Positions 52,015 to 60,825 of a DNA stretch of 64,000 nt are shown one piece after another. Source of the stretch: Lachnospiraceae bacterium 3-1. Its GTDB lineage: Bacteria; Bacillota; Clostridia; Lachnospirales; Lachnospiraceae. Each line of letters begins with the position of its first letter. Positions within the stretch are counted from its first letter, which is position 1. A program made the position numbers and the translations under genes. Where the stretch lies: contig KE159571.1 of assembly GCA_000403255.2 (NCBI GenBank), positions 62,001 to 126,000 on the forward strand, written 5' to 3'. The notes under the pieces were generated by a model. That model was given only the letters and a program-made list of their open reading frames with translations, made no database searches and was not told the origin of the DNA.

Positions 52015-53298
52015 CTATGGTCTCACAGGCAGCTTTATGGTAAATGTACTTCCGCCTCCTTTCGTATCGCTAACCAAAATTTTTCCACCGTGGCTGTTGC
52101 AAATTTCCTTTGCTATGGACAATCCCAGCCCAAAATGCTCCTTATCACTCCGGGAAGCGCTCACCCGATAAAATTTATCAAAAATTTTCTCCTTCTCCTC
52201 ATCCAAAATCCCCACCCCCGTATCTGTCACCTGAATGCAACACTTATTCCTTTGCCGATACAAGCGTAATGACACGCTTTGTCCAGCAGGCGTATAAAAC
52301 AATGCATTCTCCAATAAAATGATTACTACCTGCTCAATTCTTTGAAAATCACAGATACAGCAATAATCATATCCCTCCTCTTTGAAAAAAGAAAAGGAAA
52401 TTCCTCTTTCCTTGGCTATTTCAGCATATTTTTCACCGATTCCCTCTACCAAATCTCCCAGCTCCACGGTCTCAAACTGAATACTCAATTTGGCCTGCTC
52501 CACTTTTGCCAGACACAAAAGATCCTGTATTAACCGTTCCATCCTGGACATTTCACAATCCATCAATGAAAAAATCCTGGTATTCCTATGGGTATCAGGC
52601 TTATTTTTCAAGATGGACAGACCTGTTTTAAGGACTGCCAAAGGCGAACGCAATTCGTGAGAAGCAACCGCAATGAAGGTTTTTTGTTTCTCCTGATTTT
52701 GCGCTACCGGTTGCAATGCACGAGCAGTAAAACACCAGGAAAATAGATAGACCATGGGTATGGAAAAAAGCCAGACTGCCAAAAACCAAATACGCTGCGT
52801 CTTCGCATTCTGCCAAAAAGAACTGAGGCTGTACAGATATAAATATGTAATCTCAGACTCTTGTCTGGAAACTGTCCCATACATCACCAGAAATCCTTGT
52901 TTTCCTTTTCCATATTGAAAATAATCCATTTCCCAAAAAAACATTCCCTTCATTGGCAGAATACCATTTTTCTCGATATATTTTTTCACTTCTCCTACAA
53001 TCATACGATCTGACTCTGTGAGAACCACATCGGAAAGGGTAGACAACACGCCATTTACCTCCAGACAAAGTATTTCTTCTTCTGCGCCTCCATTTCTCAT
53101 ATACCAATTGATGCTGATTGTTTCTGTGGTTTGCAGCTCATAGGAAACCGCATTTGCCTTCAAGAAAAAAAGCGCTTCTTCCTGACCATACATGTTTTCT
53201 TCAGAAATTTTGAGACAGCATAAAACAATCGCAAGTACCAGTAAAGCCGTTATCCCACAGCAGAGCAAAGAAAGTTTGATTTGAATATTTCGCAGCAT
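52015..53298 (-). CDS. Sensor histidine kinase
   Basis: The 427-aa protein has a first membrane helix (~10-30), an extracytoplasmic sensor part (~40-165), a second helix (IWFLAVWLFSIPMVYLFSW), the H-box VASHELRSPLAVLKTGL, and the ATP-binding motifs GVGILDEEKEKIFDKFYR and GLGLSIAKEICNSHGG. It pairs with the response regulator directly upstream. The signal is unknown. Divergent transport genes are the likely targets. Confidence 0.92.
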   Translation of the reverse strand: MLRNIQIKLSLLCCGITALLVLAIVLCCLKISEENMYGQEEALFFLKANAVSYELQTTETISINWYMRNGGAEEEILCLEVNGVLSTLSDVVLTESDRMIVGEVKKYIEKNGILPMKGMFFWEMDYFQYGKGKQGFLVMYGTVSRQESEITYLYLYSLSSFWQNAKTQRIWFLAVWLFSIPMVYLFSWCFTARALQPVAQNQEKQKTFIAVASHELRSPLAVLKTGLSILKNKPDTHRNTRIFSLMDCEMSRMERLIQDLLCLAKVEQAKLSIQFETVELGDLVEGIGEKYAEIAKERGISFSFFKEEGYDYCCICDFQRIEQVVIILLENALFYTPAGQSVSLRLYRQRNKCCIQVTDTGVGILDEEKEKIFDKFYRVSASRSDKEHFGLGLSIAKEICNSHGGKILVSDTKGGGSTFTIKLPVRP

Positions 53299-53299
53299 A

Positions 53300-53983
53300 T
53301 CAAGTCCCTTTCTTTATGGTCAAACGATATCCCTGCCGATGGACAGTTACAATTTCCAGTTCTGCATGAAGGTTTTTCAGCCTTTTCCGCAACAGATAGA
53401 TATAATTGTCCAGATTTCCATCCTCTATTTCCGCCTCTGGCCCCCACACATTTCCAATAATCTGCAAACGGGTCAAAACCTGATCCGGATTCCGAAGAAA
53501 ATAAGCAAAAAGCTCGCCCTCCCGTCTGGGCAGAATATAACCCTTATCTTTGTAAATCAATTTCGATTCCCTCTCCGAAAAAGAAATATCTCCAAATTGA
53601 ATCAAAAGATGAGAACGCAAAGACAGCGTCCTTCGCATAACGCTGCGGATGCGCGCCAACAGCTCTCCAATATCAAAAGGCTTTACCAGATAGTCATCGG
53701 CGCCCAAATCCAAGCCATTGATTTTTTCCATGGAATCCCCCAAAGCCGTGATAAATATCACAGGCGTATTCACTCCATCCTTCCGCATACGTTTTAATAT
53801 TTTCTCCCCTGGCAGGTTTGGAAGCATCCGATCCAGTAAAATAATATCGTGAACATTTTGCAACGCCAGTAATAATCCCTCATATCCATCATGGCAGATA
53901 TCAACCGAAAATCCTTCTTCCTCCAACCCGTACAGCAGCAATTCTGTTAAACTTGTATCATCTTCGACCAGCAGTATTCTCAT
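53300..53983 (-). CDS. OmpR-family response regulator
   Basis: The 227-aa protein starts MRILLVEDDTSLTELLLYGL (ATG 53983 with AGGAGGATTG). The phospho-acceptor Asp is in IILLDRMLPNLPG, and the receiver ends with GADDYLVKPFDIGEL. A winged-helix DNA-binding domain follows (LLAYFLRNPDQVL-like, HRQGYRL). A large palindrome lies between it and the divergent operon. Confidence 0.93.
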   Translation of the reverse strand: MRILLVEDDTSLTELLLYGLEEEGFSVDICHDGYEGLLLALQNVHDIILLDRMLPNLPGEKILKRMRKDGVNTPVIFITALGDSMEKINGLDLGADDYLVKPFDIGELLARIRSVMRRTLSLRSHLLIQFGDISFSERESKLIYKDKGYILPRREGELFAYFLRNPDQVLTRLQIIGNVWGPEAEIEDGNLDNYIYLLRKRLKNLHAELEIVTVHRQGYRLTIKKGT

Positions 53984-54055
53984 GACAATCCTCCTACCAG
54001 CTCCGCTTCCTGCAAGAGCTTTGTTGCTTATTAATAATACCATAAATATTCTCTA

Positions 54056-54104
54056 AAAGTCCTCTAAGAATTCTCCACGGCTTAGAGAATTCTTAGAGGA
54101 CTTT
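54056..54104. promoter_or_regulatory. 20-bp perfect inverted repeat between regulator and transport operon
   Basis: Arms AAAGTCCTCTAAGAATTCTC and its exact complement flank a 9-base loop (54076-54084). An extra CTCTAAAAG copy lies just before the left arm. It sits in the ~180-bp divergent region. It is a likely binding site for the response regulator, or a strong cruciform that separates the two transcription units. Confidence 0.65.
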
Positions 54105-54165
54105 GCAAATGACCCGTGATAAGATGACAAAAAAGAAATCTTACCCAGAAAAGGAGATGAAAATT

Positions 54166-55026
54166 TTGATTCACGCGGTTCTTAAAAAATTATCCTTATG
54201 TTTTCCAATATTACTGTGCATTCTTTCCTGTTTCCCAGTATTCCTCCTATTTATCGGCTCTATCAGCAGCAGGGAGGAGCTGGCCCTTTCCCTGAAAGGC
54301 ATTTTTGAAGAACAGGGGCAGACGTTTTTTTTACTGCTCCCATCCTTCCCCACATTGAAAGGCTATTTGGAAGTCATGCTGGACACACCAGAATTCTACG
54401 TTGTCTTCTGGAATTCCGTAAAGTTGACATTTTTTATTGTCATTGGGCAATTGCTGTTTTCTGTCCCTGCCGCCTGGGGATTTTCCAGATGGCAGGGAAA
54501 ACTCAGCAGCCTGTTGTTCTACCTTTATACCATCCTGATGCTGCTGCCATTTCAGGTTACAATGCTGTCAAGCTACATTGTCATTGATAAGTTGGGAATC
54601 ATGGACAGCCATTGGGCTATTATCCTGCCAGCTGTGTGCTCCACCTTTCCTGTGTTCCTAATTTACCGCTATTTCATCGGAATACCTGAGGAAATCTTTG
54701 AAGCCTTCTCTATGGACAGCAGCAGCAGATTCGGCTTGTTCTGGCACATGGGCGTCCCACTAGCCATGCCTGGTATAAAAGCTGCATTGCTCCTTGGGAT
54801 CCTGGAATATTGGAACCTGCTGGAGCAGCCTCTGCTCTTTTTAAAAACGCCTGCACTTTGGCCGTTTTCCCTTTCTCTGCCCAACGTAACCCCGGAAAAT
54901 ACCCAGTATATTTTTGTATTTTCTTTTCTTGTACTTCTTCCTGTATGCGTCCTGGCATTTCTGGAAAAGGAAGAGCTGCAAAAAGGCATTGGCACAATGG
55001 TTCTGAAAAATGAAGAAAAGAGGTAA
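54166..55026 (+). CDS. MalG-type ABC permease subunit
   Basis: The protein (286 aa from TTG 54166 with AAGGAG nine bases upstream; 303-307 aa from earlier starts inside or near the palindrome) has six membrane helices and the inner-membrane EAA loop (EIFEAFSMDSSSRFGLFWHMGVPLA), followed by MPGIKAALLLG. This is a sugar-type importer permease. It lacks a partner permease, binding protein and ATPase nearby. It is instead in an operon with an adaptor protein. Confidence 0.8.
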   Translation: MIHAVLKKLSLCFPILLCILSCFPVFLLFIGSISSREELALSLKGIFEEQGQTFFLLLPSFPTLKGYLEVMLDTPEFYVVFWNSVKLTFFIVIGQLLFSVPAAWGFSRWQGKLSSLLFYLYTILMLLPFQVTMLSSYIVIDKLGIMDSHWAIILPAVCSTFPVFLIYRYFIGIPEEIFEAFSMDSSSRFGLFWHMGVPLAMPGIKAALLLGILEYWNLLEQPLLFLKTPALWPFSLSLPNVTPENTQYIFVFSFLVLLPVCVLAFLEKEELQKGIGTMVLKNEEKR

Positions 55027-55032
55027 CTACCC

Positions 55033-56499
55033 ATGAAATTAAAACTTCCTATTCCAAAACTGATTCACTTTCAAAAATATAACGCTATCTTTCTATTCCT
55101 AATGGCAATGGCTGCTTTTACCATAATATCCAGGGCAGCAGATTCCTTTATGATACCCCAGGTATCCGTTTCTTCCCCGGAAGAAATGAGTTTAAAATAT
55201 CCTCTGGAAATCCAAGGCAGCATTACGGCAAAAGAAAATTATGCTGTCTACTGCCAGGAAAACCTACGGATTTCACAGGTAAAGGTGCAGGAAAATGATA
55301 TGATAAAAAAAGGAGACCTGCTTTTTTCCATTGATAAAAACAACCTACAGACAGTCACTCAGCAAACGGAGCAAGAAATACAAAAGCTTGACCTGCAAAT
55401 CAAAAATTTGGAACAAGCCTGGCACAACCAGGCCAGCCAACAAGAACTGGCGCTGAGCCGAGCACAGGAAGATTACACGGACGTTGCAAATACTTCACAA
55501 TCTGATGTCAACGCAGCTTATCTGGAATGGGAAAATGCCAAAAACGAACTTCATCTCCACCGAATCCAGAAACCAACCTTGGTAGAATTGGAATCCGAAA
55601 ATGACCAAAATGAATCAACGCTCCATGATACAAAAAAGCCTGATGTATCTGAAACAACCAACGACCCTCAACCGCCCACCGAAGATCCCATGGACGCATG
55701 GACCAAAAAACAGTCGGAATTGGAACAACTCTGCCAGGAAAAACAAAAACAGTACGAGGACGCCCTTGCCGCCCAGGATGACTCCCTAAAGACTGCCGCC
55801 CGTCAGATAGAAGATGCTAGGCAACCTCTAACCAAAGATAATTCTGCTGCTCTTTTGCAGATAGAAAAAGCAAACCTTAGCCGTACCCTGGAGGCATTAA
55901 AAGAGCTTAGCCAAGCAGAGGGTAACGTTTATTCAGAATATGATGGCCAGGTTTTGGAATGCCCGATTTCCACAGGAAGCATGACTTCCCAAGAACCAGT
56001 AATGATTCTGGCGGACTTTGCCCAGTCCTTCCAATTTGAAGGTACTTTCACCCCTATGGAAGGCCAATCCATGGAGGCAGGAACAGAGGGAACTCTTAAA
56101 ATGCAAGAAGAGCCTGGCCTTCTGGAGCATATAAAAATCAGCAGCGTTTCCCAGAAAGAAAATGAAGCCTTCCATATTACTGCCGATCTGGATTCTTACG
56201 AAATTTCCAAAGCCCAGGAAGCAGTTTTAGATATCACAAGGGAGAGCAAGATTTATCCATGCTGTATCCCCTTGTCGGCCTTGTACAGCCGTGAATCTGG
56301 GGATTTTGTCATAAGAATCCAAGAGAAGTCTACCATTCTCGGCATACAAACAACCGCCGAATACGTACCAGTCACTGTCTTAGAAAAAAATGACCAGTAT
56401 GCGGCAGTAGAAGGAAATCTTTCCTCCTCAGATTTCATTATTGTAAATGCAAGTAAAACCATAAAAGATGGGGACCGCATACGAGTCCTTGAAGATTAG
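55033..56499 (+). CDS. HlyD/RND-type membrane fusion (adaptor) protein
   Basis: The 488-aa protein has one N-terminal membrane helix, a barrel-sandwich half (QGSITAKENYAVYCQENLRISQVKVQENDMIKKGDLLF in pieces), a long coiled-coil hairpin (~110-290) with Glu/Gln runs, and the second half (YSEYDGQVLECPISTGS). This is the export adaptor layout. The hairpin is interrupted by an acidic Pro-rich insert. It starts 6 bp after the permease gene. Confidence 0.85.
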   Translation: MKLKLPIPKLIHFQKYNAIFLFLMAMAAFTIISRAADSFMIPQVSVSSPEEMSLKYPLEIQGSITAKENYAVYCQENLRISQVKVQENDMIKKGDLLFSIDKNNLQTVTQQTEQEIQKLDLQIKNLEQAWHNQASQQELALSRAQEDYTDVANTSQSDVNAAYLEWENAKNELHLHRIQKPTLVELESENDQNESTLHDTKKPDVSETTNDPQPPTEDPMDAWTKKQSELEQLCQEKQKQYEDALAAQDDSLKTAARQIEDARQPLTKDNSAALLQIEKANLSRTLEALKELSQAEGNVYSEYDGQVLECPISTGSMTSQEPVMILADFAQSFQFEGTFTPMEGQSMEAGTEGTLKMQEEPGLLEHIKISSVSQKENEAFHITADLDSYEISKAQEAVLDITRESKIYPCCIPLSALYSRESGDFVIRIQEKSTILGIQTTAEYVPVTVLEKNDQYAAVEGNLSSSDFIIVNASKTIKDGDRIRVLED

Positions 56500-56523
56500 A
56501 ACATATTTAAAAAGGGGATACCT

Positions 56524-57651
56524 ATGAATCATCAAAAAATAACTGCTGTTAACATCTATAAATACTTAGGAGTGCTTTTGTCTGGTCTCCTGTTCCTCTT
56601 TAGTTTTACCAAATTCCAGTTCAACTTTAAAGAATGCCAAGATTGGGAGGAGGATTGTGCCTACCTTTTTTCTTCCAATCCTTCCTTCGCCCAAGGATTG
56701 GTAAGGGAAGGACAATCCCAGGGAATAGACTGTGAAACCTTTCGCATCCGTCAAGAGCAAAACCTACATTCAGAGGAATTATCCCGCAAAGCGTCTGGAT
56801 ATATCGTCCAACTAAGCGGAAATAGACTAGAAGAGCTCTATCTACATACCAGCGAACCGTCCTGTATCGTATCCACCCAACTGGCAGCCGCATTGTTTGG
56901 TTCCCATCAGGCTGTGGGCAAACATATTGTATATCAGGAGACTCCTTATATCATAAAGCACATTCTTCCCTGTGAAACTCCCATTCTGTTTCTTGGGCAG
57001 AATCCTTCCATTCCTAAAGGATTTAGCGATACCTCTTCCTCCCCTCATTCTGATACCACTGTGAATGAACCGACTGTTGGCTCAGACTTTTCTTTTGAGG
57101 AAGACATAGCCATTTCCATCATTCATGAGAGAAACGCCCTGAACGATCAAAGAATCCAACACTTTTTTCAAACAAGTGATGTCAAAATTGACGTGAAGCT
57201 GTTGAAATGGTTGGTTGCCTTAATTACATTTTTCTTTTTTCTGTGTATCCTGGCGCTCTTTTTTCTACGTTTGAAACAATCCCGCGCCGCCAGATGGACA
57301 TACTTTTTCTGTCTGGCCCCTTGGCTCTGCTATCTAAAGCTGGAACTATTTACTGATGCAGCAAAATTTCCGTTCTGGATACTACCTGGAAAATGGTCCG
57401 ATTTGGAAGGCTTTCGAACCTTGTGGGAAAATCTTCTGACACAGTTATCTACAATTTCCCGTTTTCGGAATTATCCAATCCTATGTAAGTATTATCAGGG
57501 ACTATCAGGATGTTCTTTTTTTCTGCTTCTGTGTTTTCTTTCCCTTTGGGTGTTCTTGCAGAACACCCTTTCCCTATTCTTCTGTTTTCTCATATTTTCT
57601 TTCTCACCCTTGTGTCTGGCAAACCATATGTATCAAAGGAATTTTATTTGA
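56524..57651 (+). CDS. MacB/FtsX-like membrane protein, 375 aa
   Basis: An N-terminal helix (residues ~15-30), a periplasmic part with IVSTQLAAALFGSHQAVGKHIVYQETPYIIKHIL (in the style of MacB periplasmic domains), then four or so hydrophobic helices after residue 225. The C-terminal helices do not look like FtsX. It is the third gene of the operon, and no ATPase follows. It could be a diverged exporter subunit. Confidence 0.62.
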   Translation: MNHQKITAVNIYKYLGVLLSGLLFLFSFTKFQFNFKECQDWEEDCAYLFSSNPSFAQGLVREGQSQGIDCETFRIRQEQNLHSEELSRKASGYIVQLSGNRLEELYLHTSEPSCIVSTQLAAALFGSHQAVGKHIVYQETPYIIKHILPCETPILFLGQNPSIPKGFSDTSSSPHSDTTVNEPTVGSDFSFEEDIAISIIHERNALNDQRIQHFFQTSDVKIDVKLLKWLVALITFFFFLCILALFFLRLKQSRAARWTYFFCLAPWLCYLKLELFTDAAKFPFWILPGKWSDLEGFRTLWENLLTQLSTISRFRNYPILCKYYQGLSGCSFFLLLCFLSLWVFLQNTLSLFFCFLIFSFSPLCLANHMYQRNFI

Positions 57652-57698
57652 TTTTTTCTGGGCAATCACATATAATACAAGTAGGGAAATCCCTACTT
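57648..57698 (+). promoter_or_regulatory. Promoter and autoregulatory operator of the antitoxin gene
   Basis: TTGATT (57648-57653), 17 bp, TATAAT (57671-57676), then the palindrome AAGTAGGGA-AA-TCCCTACTT at 57679-57698 over the start point. AbrB/MazE-type antitoxins repress their own promoter by such sites. Confidence 0.72.
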
Positions 57699-57722
57699 TC
57701 CATATTTTAGGAGGTGAAAGAT

Positions 57723-57998
57723 ATGTTAGCAAATACTTTTGTTGACAACGCAAAAGTCATGGCAAAAGGACAGGTTACAATTCCGAAAGATGTTCGTGAA
57801 GTACTAGGCGTGACAAACGGAGACCGTATATCTTTTATTGTGGAGGGTGGCACTGTCCGTATCGTTAATTCAGCTGTCTATGCCATGCAAATGCTCCAGG
57901 GAGAAATGTCTGGCGAAGCGGAAGCGTCTGGGCTCATATCCGATGATGATGTTATGGCACTTGTAAGAGAATTGAGAAATGAGGACGAAAACGCATGA
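57723..57998 (+). CDS. AbrB/SpoVT-type antitoxin
   Basis: This 91-aa protein has the swapped-hairpin pattern AKVMAKGQVTIPKDVREVLGVTNGDRISFIVEGG, typical of VapB/MazE-type antitoxins. A GGAGGTG site precedes ATG 57723. The C-terminus is acidic and would bind the toxin. It overlaps the PIN gene by 4 bp. Confidence 0.88.
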   Translation: MLANTFVDNAKVMAKGQVTIPKDVREVLGVTNGDRISFIVEGGTVRIVNSAVYAMQMLQGEMSGEAEASGLISDDDVMALVRELRNEDENA

Positions 57999-58249
57999 GA
58001 GTTCTGATTGATACGAATGTCCTCATATCTGCGGCATTAAATGCGAATGGTGTTCCTTATCAAGCTTATGTAAAAGCAGCCTCTTATCCTAACCACGGAT
58101 TGATCCGTGAACAGAATGTGGACGAAATGAAACGGATATTCAACAAAAAATTTCCCAAACGTCTGGTTGCATTGGATAAATTTCTTTCAATCGCCTTACT
58201 AACACTGGAATTAGTACCCATCCCCGACGGCAAAAATAATTCCTTTTAA
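57995..58249 (+). pseudogene. PIN-domain toxin, truncated
   Basis: The start MRVLIDTNVLISAALNANG has the first catalytic Asp. Then LIREQNVDEMKRIF follows, but the frame stops after 84 residues, at VPIPDGKNN. PIN toxins of this kind are about 135-145 aa and need acidic residues in the missing half. It is likely inactive. Confidence 0.8.
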
Positions 58250-58255
58250 CTATTG

Positions 58256-58404
58256 TTAAAATCCCAGCTTATGCAGCAATGCAACCACATCCGCAGATTT
58301 TAGCACTTTTCCCATTGACACGACCTTCTCATTAACAACAACGGCAGGCATACTCATAACGCCGTATTCCATTACTTTCTGCATATCTGTAATGTATTCA
58401 ACCT
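58256..58404 (-). pseudogene. Remnant: C-terminus of a thioredoxin-like protein
   Basis: The open frame after the arsR stop reads VEYITDMQKVMEYGVMSMPA and ends VVALLHKLGF. This is the C-terminal half of the small thioredoxin family that follows arsR and permease genes (with the cis-Pro in MSMPA). The N-terminal CxxC half is missing. Confidence 0.72.
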
Positions 58405-58746
58405 CTATTCACAGCACGACTTATTTTCACATTCATCATCCCGTGCGGTCAACAACTGTAAACATTCCTTTGCTTGTTCCACACCTTTTTCAGAAATAGA
58501 ATAGTGTGTCCATTTTCCCTCTTTGCGACCAACAACAATTTCAGCGTCACAAAGTATTTTCATATGATGGGAAAGGGTAGGTTGCGTTACATTGATTTCT
58601 TCCAACAATTTACAGGCGCATTTCTCACCCGAACGCAGCAGCTTTATAATTCGAATTCGGTTTTCATCACAGAACGCTTTAAAGATTACCGCAGTTTTGT
58701 TTTTCAAAAATGAAAAACTTAGAAACATCAAATCTTGCCATTTCAT
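58405..58746 (-). CDS. ArsR-family metalloregulator
   Basis: This 113-aa protein has a winged helix with FCDENRIRIIKLLRSGEKCACKLLEEI, the metal-site Cys pair CAC near residue 52, VTQPTLSHHMKIL, and a Cys-rich end (ENKSCCE). It would sense As(III) or a related metal. The usual transporter is not in view; only a thioredoxin stub follows, so the resistance operon is deleted. Confidence 0.88.
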   Translation of the reverse strand: MKWQDLMFLSFSFLKNKTAVIFKAFCDENRIRIIKLLRSGEKCACKLLEEINVTQPTLSHHMKILCDAEIVVGRKEGKWTHYSISEKGVEQAKECLQLLTARDDECENKSCCE

Positions 58747-58798
58747 CCTGGCAGTACTATAATAAATACCATAACAAAAGAGGGAGATTAAAAATTAT

Positions 58799-59491
58799 AT
58801 GGGGAGACAACTTAAGATAATCAGCAGAATGTTTGCAATCATTGAAGGAAACATTGCAGATAAAACTTTTCTAGACAAATATGACATTGACACAATTGTA
58901 AATGCTTCCAATCCTGCCTTAAAAAAAATCGAAAAAAATTACGAAGCTCCAAGCGTCAATCTTTCTGTTCATGAAACCATTGACCGTTATGCTGGACAAC
59001 AAGGCTATTTCGAACAAAAAATCCAGGAGAGCTTTCCACAGAACCAAAAAATCCTCTGTCCCAGAGGTCAGGCTGTTTTAACAAATGGCTACGGCCTGTG
59101 TGAACACATAATACATGTGGTTGGTTCAAAATATGATTGCACACCAAAGTATCCGAAAACGTGTTCCAGTTCCAGAATCGAAATTCTGGAATCCTGCTAC
59201 CGTGAAATTGTAAATATCTTAAAACAACACACAGAAATCAAAATTCTTGCCATCCCTATCATCGGCTCCGGCAATTATGGATTTCCATTTGAGCTAGCCG
59301 CACGTATCGCAATGGCTTCTATGGTAAATGCCTGCATCGAATGGAAAACCCAGGATCCGGAAATGTTTGAACTGACGGACGTTCCCAAAATATATTTTGT
59401 CATTTATGATAAAGAAGAAACAGTGCAGAAAAGACGTTTCGCCTGTATCAATAAAATATGGCAGATATCCAACGACCCTCTGCCAACCTGA
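58799..59491 (+). CDS. Macro-domain protein
   Basis: The 230-aa protein has the macro-domain blocks IEGNIADKTF, DTIVNASNPALK, PRGQAVLTNGYGL and IPIIGSGNYGFPFELAA. Macro domains bind or remove ADP-ribose. A GGGAGA site precedes ATG 58799, and a shorter start at 58829 is possible. Its neighbours give no partner. Confidence 0.85.
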   Translation: MGRQLKIISRMFAIIEGNIADKTFLDKYDIDTIVNASNPALKKIEKNYEAPSVNLSVHETIDRYAGQQGYFEQKIQESFPQNQKILCPRGQAVLTNGYGLCEHIIHVVGSKYDCTPKYPKTCSSSRIEILESCYREIVNILKQHTEIKILAIPIIGSGNYGFPFELAARIAMASMVNACIEWKTQDPEMFELTDVPKIYFVIYDKEETVQKRRFACINKIWQISNDPLPT

Positions 59492-59754
59492 TCCGTTCCA
59501 TGCTGATGCTTTTTGTCAATTACATAGAAGTTACACTAGACCTTTCCTTTTTGTATTGGTCTCATTTCCAATACTGTATCAGTTTCTCCAAGGCGTTATC
59601 TTTTGGAATACTGGGACAATGCCCTGTAAATAACATAAAAACTGGGTTGGATTACATCTGGCCCTACCTAAACGCAAGCATACAATTTTTCTTTCTAACC
59701 CTTGTATTTGGCTATCTGGCAAACCATATGCATCAAAGAAAATTTATCAGTTAA
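59458..59754 (+). pseudogene. Fragment of a membrane protein like the end of 56524-57651
   Basis: The frame overlaps the macro gene and ends in FFLTLVFGYLANHMHQRKFIS. The last ~50 bases match the end of the gene at 56524-57651 (LANHMYQRNFI) with a small indel. No start fits. It appears to be a partial copy, so the TA/arsR/macro segment is flanked by related ends. Confidence 0.55.
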
Positions 59755-59780
59755 ACATTGAAGCAGACGCCTTTAGAACA

Positions 59781-59830
59781 AAAAATAAGGCCGGGAACTT
59801 GTTTTAGATTCCCGGTCTACGGTTTTATTT
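59781..59830. terminator. Bidirectional terminator
   Basis: Arms CCGGGAA (59791-59797) and TTCCCGG (59809-59815), with TTATTTTTTG following on the minus strand and a T-rich stretch on the plus strand. It separates the convergent remnants. Confidence 0.65.
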
Positions 59831-59962
59831 TATGATGTCCGTTCTGCTTTCAGTTTTTTTACTTCGTCAAGTGGAAGTCCTGCGTATTCCGCAATTTTTT
59901 GAAGTGTCAATATCATCATCAAGCAGGCGAAAACCTCTTAGCCTCTGTAAATTTTCTGTCAT
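59830..59962 (-). pseudogene. Remnant of an Rpn/PD-(D/E)XK nuclease-type gene
   Basis: From ATG 59962 the first 17 codons read MTENLQRLRGFRLLDDD, the usual start of Rpn-type recombination-promoting nucleases. Soon after, a different frame gives TLQKIAEYAGLPLDEVKKLK, their usual end, to a stop at 59830-59832. The middle (~250 codons) is deleted and the ends are out of frame. Confidence 0.7.
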
Positions 59963-60657
59963 ATGGTAAGCTTCAAAATCTCAGGATATTTCTCCACATA
60001 TTCTGCCAAGTGAAACAATTCTTCTCCCTTTGCTGTCCGCACCAGCAATTCCAACCGAATATGCTCTCCTCGCTTCCTGGTACGAAATCTGAGTATTCTA
60101 CAGTGATACGTTTCCTCCAGTTCTCTTATGATATCTGCGCTCATCTGATTTCCCGATGCCGGATTATAAAGATAATCCATCTCTATCTCATATACATCTT
60201 TGATAATGTGGGATACCTTTCCTGGCCGCCCAAGAAAAATTTCTACCAAAACCACAATTCCAGTGGTACAAATCCCTATGACATACATTCCGGCTCCTAC
60301 CGCCATCCCTACCCCAAGGGTTGCCCAGATTCCCGCTGAAGTAGTGATTCCGCTGATATTTTTATTCCGAGAAAAAATAACTCCCGATCCCAAAAATCCA
60401 ATGGCAGCTACTGCTCCTGACGCCATTCTGGACGGGTCTGCACGCACATACGGTCCTGTCACATCCTGAAATCCATATTTTGACAATATAATCATCAATG
60501 CAGAAGAAACTGCCACAATTACATGGGTGCGAAGCCCTGCTGTTTTTCTTCTGCTTTCCCGCTCATATCCAATAATTCCACCACAAACTCCTGCCAGCAG
60601 AATTCTGGCCATCCATTCCAACTGCTGTATCACATCTGTCATATGGAATCCTTCCAT
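59959..60657 (-). CDS. MgtC/SapB family membrane protein
   Basis: The 232-aa protein (ATG 60657 with AGAGGTGG) has the MgtC start ILLAGVCGGIIGYERESRRKTAGLRTHV, then ASGAVAAIGFLGSGVIF and TTSAGIWATLGVGMAVG, with about four or five helices and a C-terminal ACT-like soluble domain. MgtC proteins affect Mg2+ starvation and membrane ATPase function. Confidence 0.9.
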   Translation of the reverse strand: MEGFHMTDVIQQLEWMARILLAGVCGGIIGYERESRRKTAGLRTHVIVAVSSALMIILSKYGFQDVTGPYVRADPSRMASGAVAAIGFLGSGVIFSRNKNISGITTSAGIWATLGVGMAVGAGMYVIGICTTGIVVLVEIFLGRPGKVSHIIKDVYEIEMDYLYNPASGNQMSADIIRELEETYHCRILRFRTRKRGEHIRLELLVRTAKGEELFHLAEYVEKYPEILKLTI

Positions 60658-60761
60658 TAGAAACCACCTCTTTTCTTCCTGCACAAACACACATCAAATC
60701 TTTTCATACATTGTAGCATACAAACAATCCTATATGCCATCAAAAAAATAATTCTTCTTTC

Positions 60762-60790
60762 TTGAAAAAAAACAAATACAGGCATATAAT
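60762..60790 (+). promoter_or_regulatory. asnA promoter
   Basis: TTGAAA at 60762-60767, 17 bp, TATAAT at 60785-60790, about 36 bp before the asnA ATG with an AAGGAG site. Confidence 0.75.
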
Positions 60791-60825
60791 AGTACGGAAG
60801 AAAAAATACATATAAGGAGACCACT

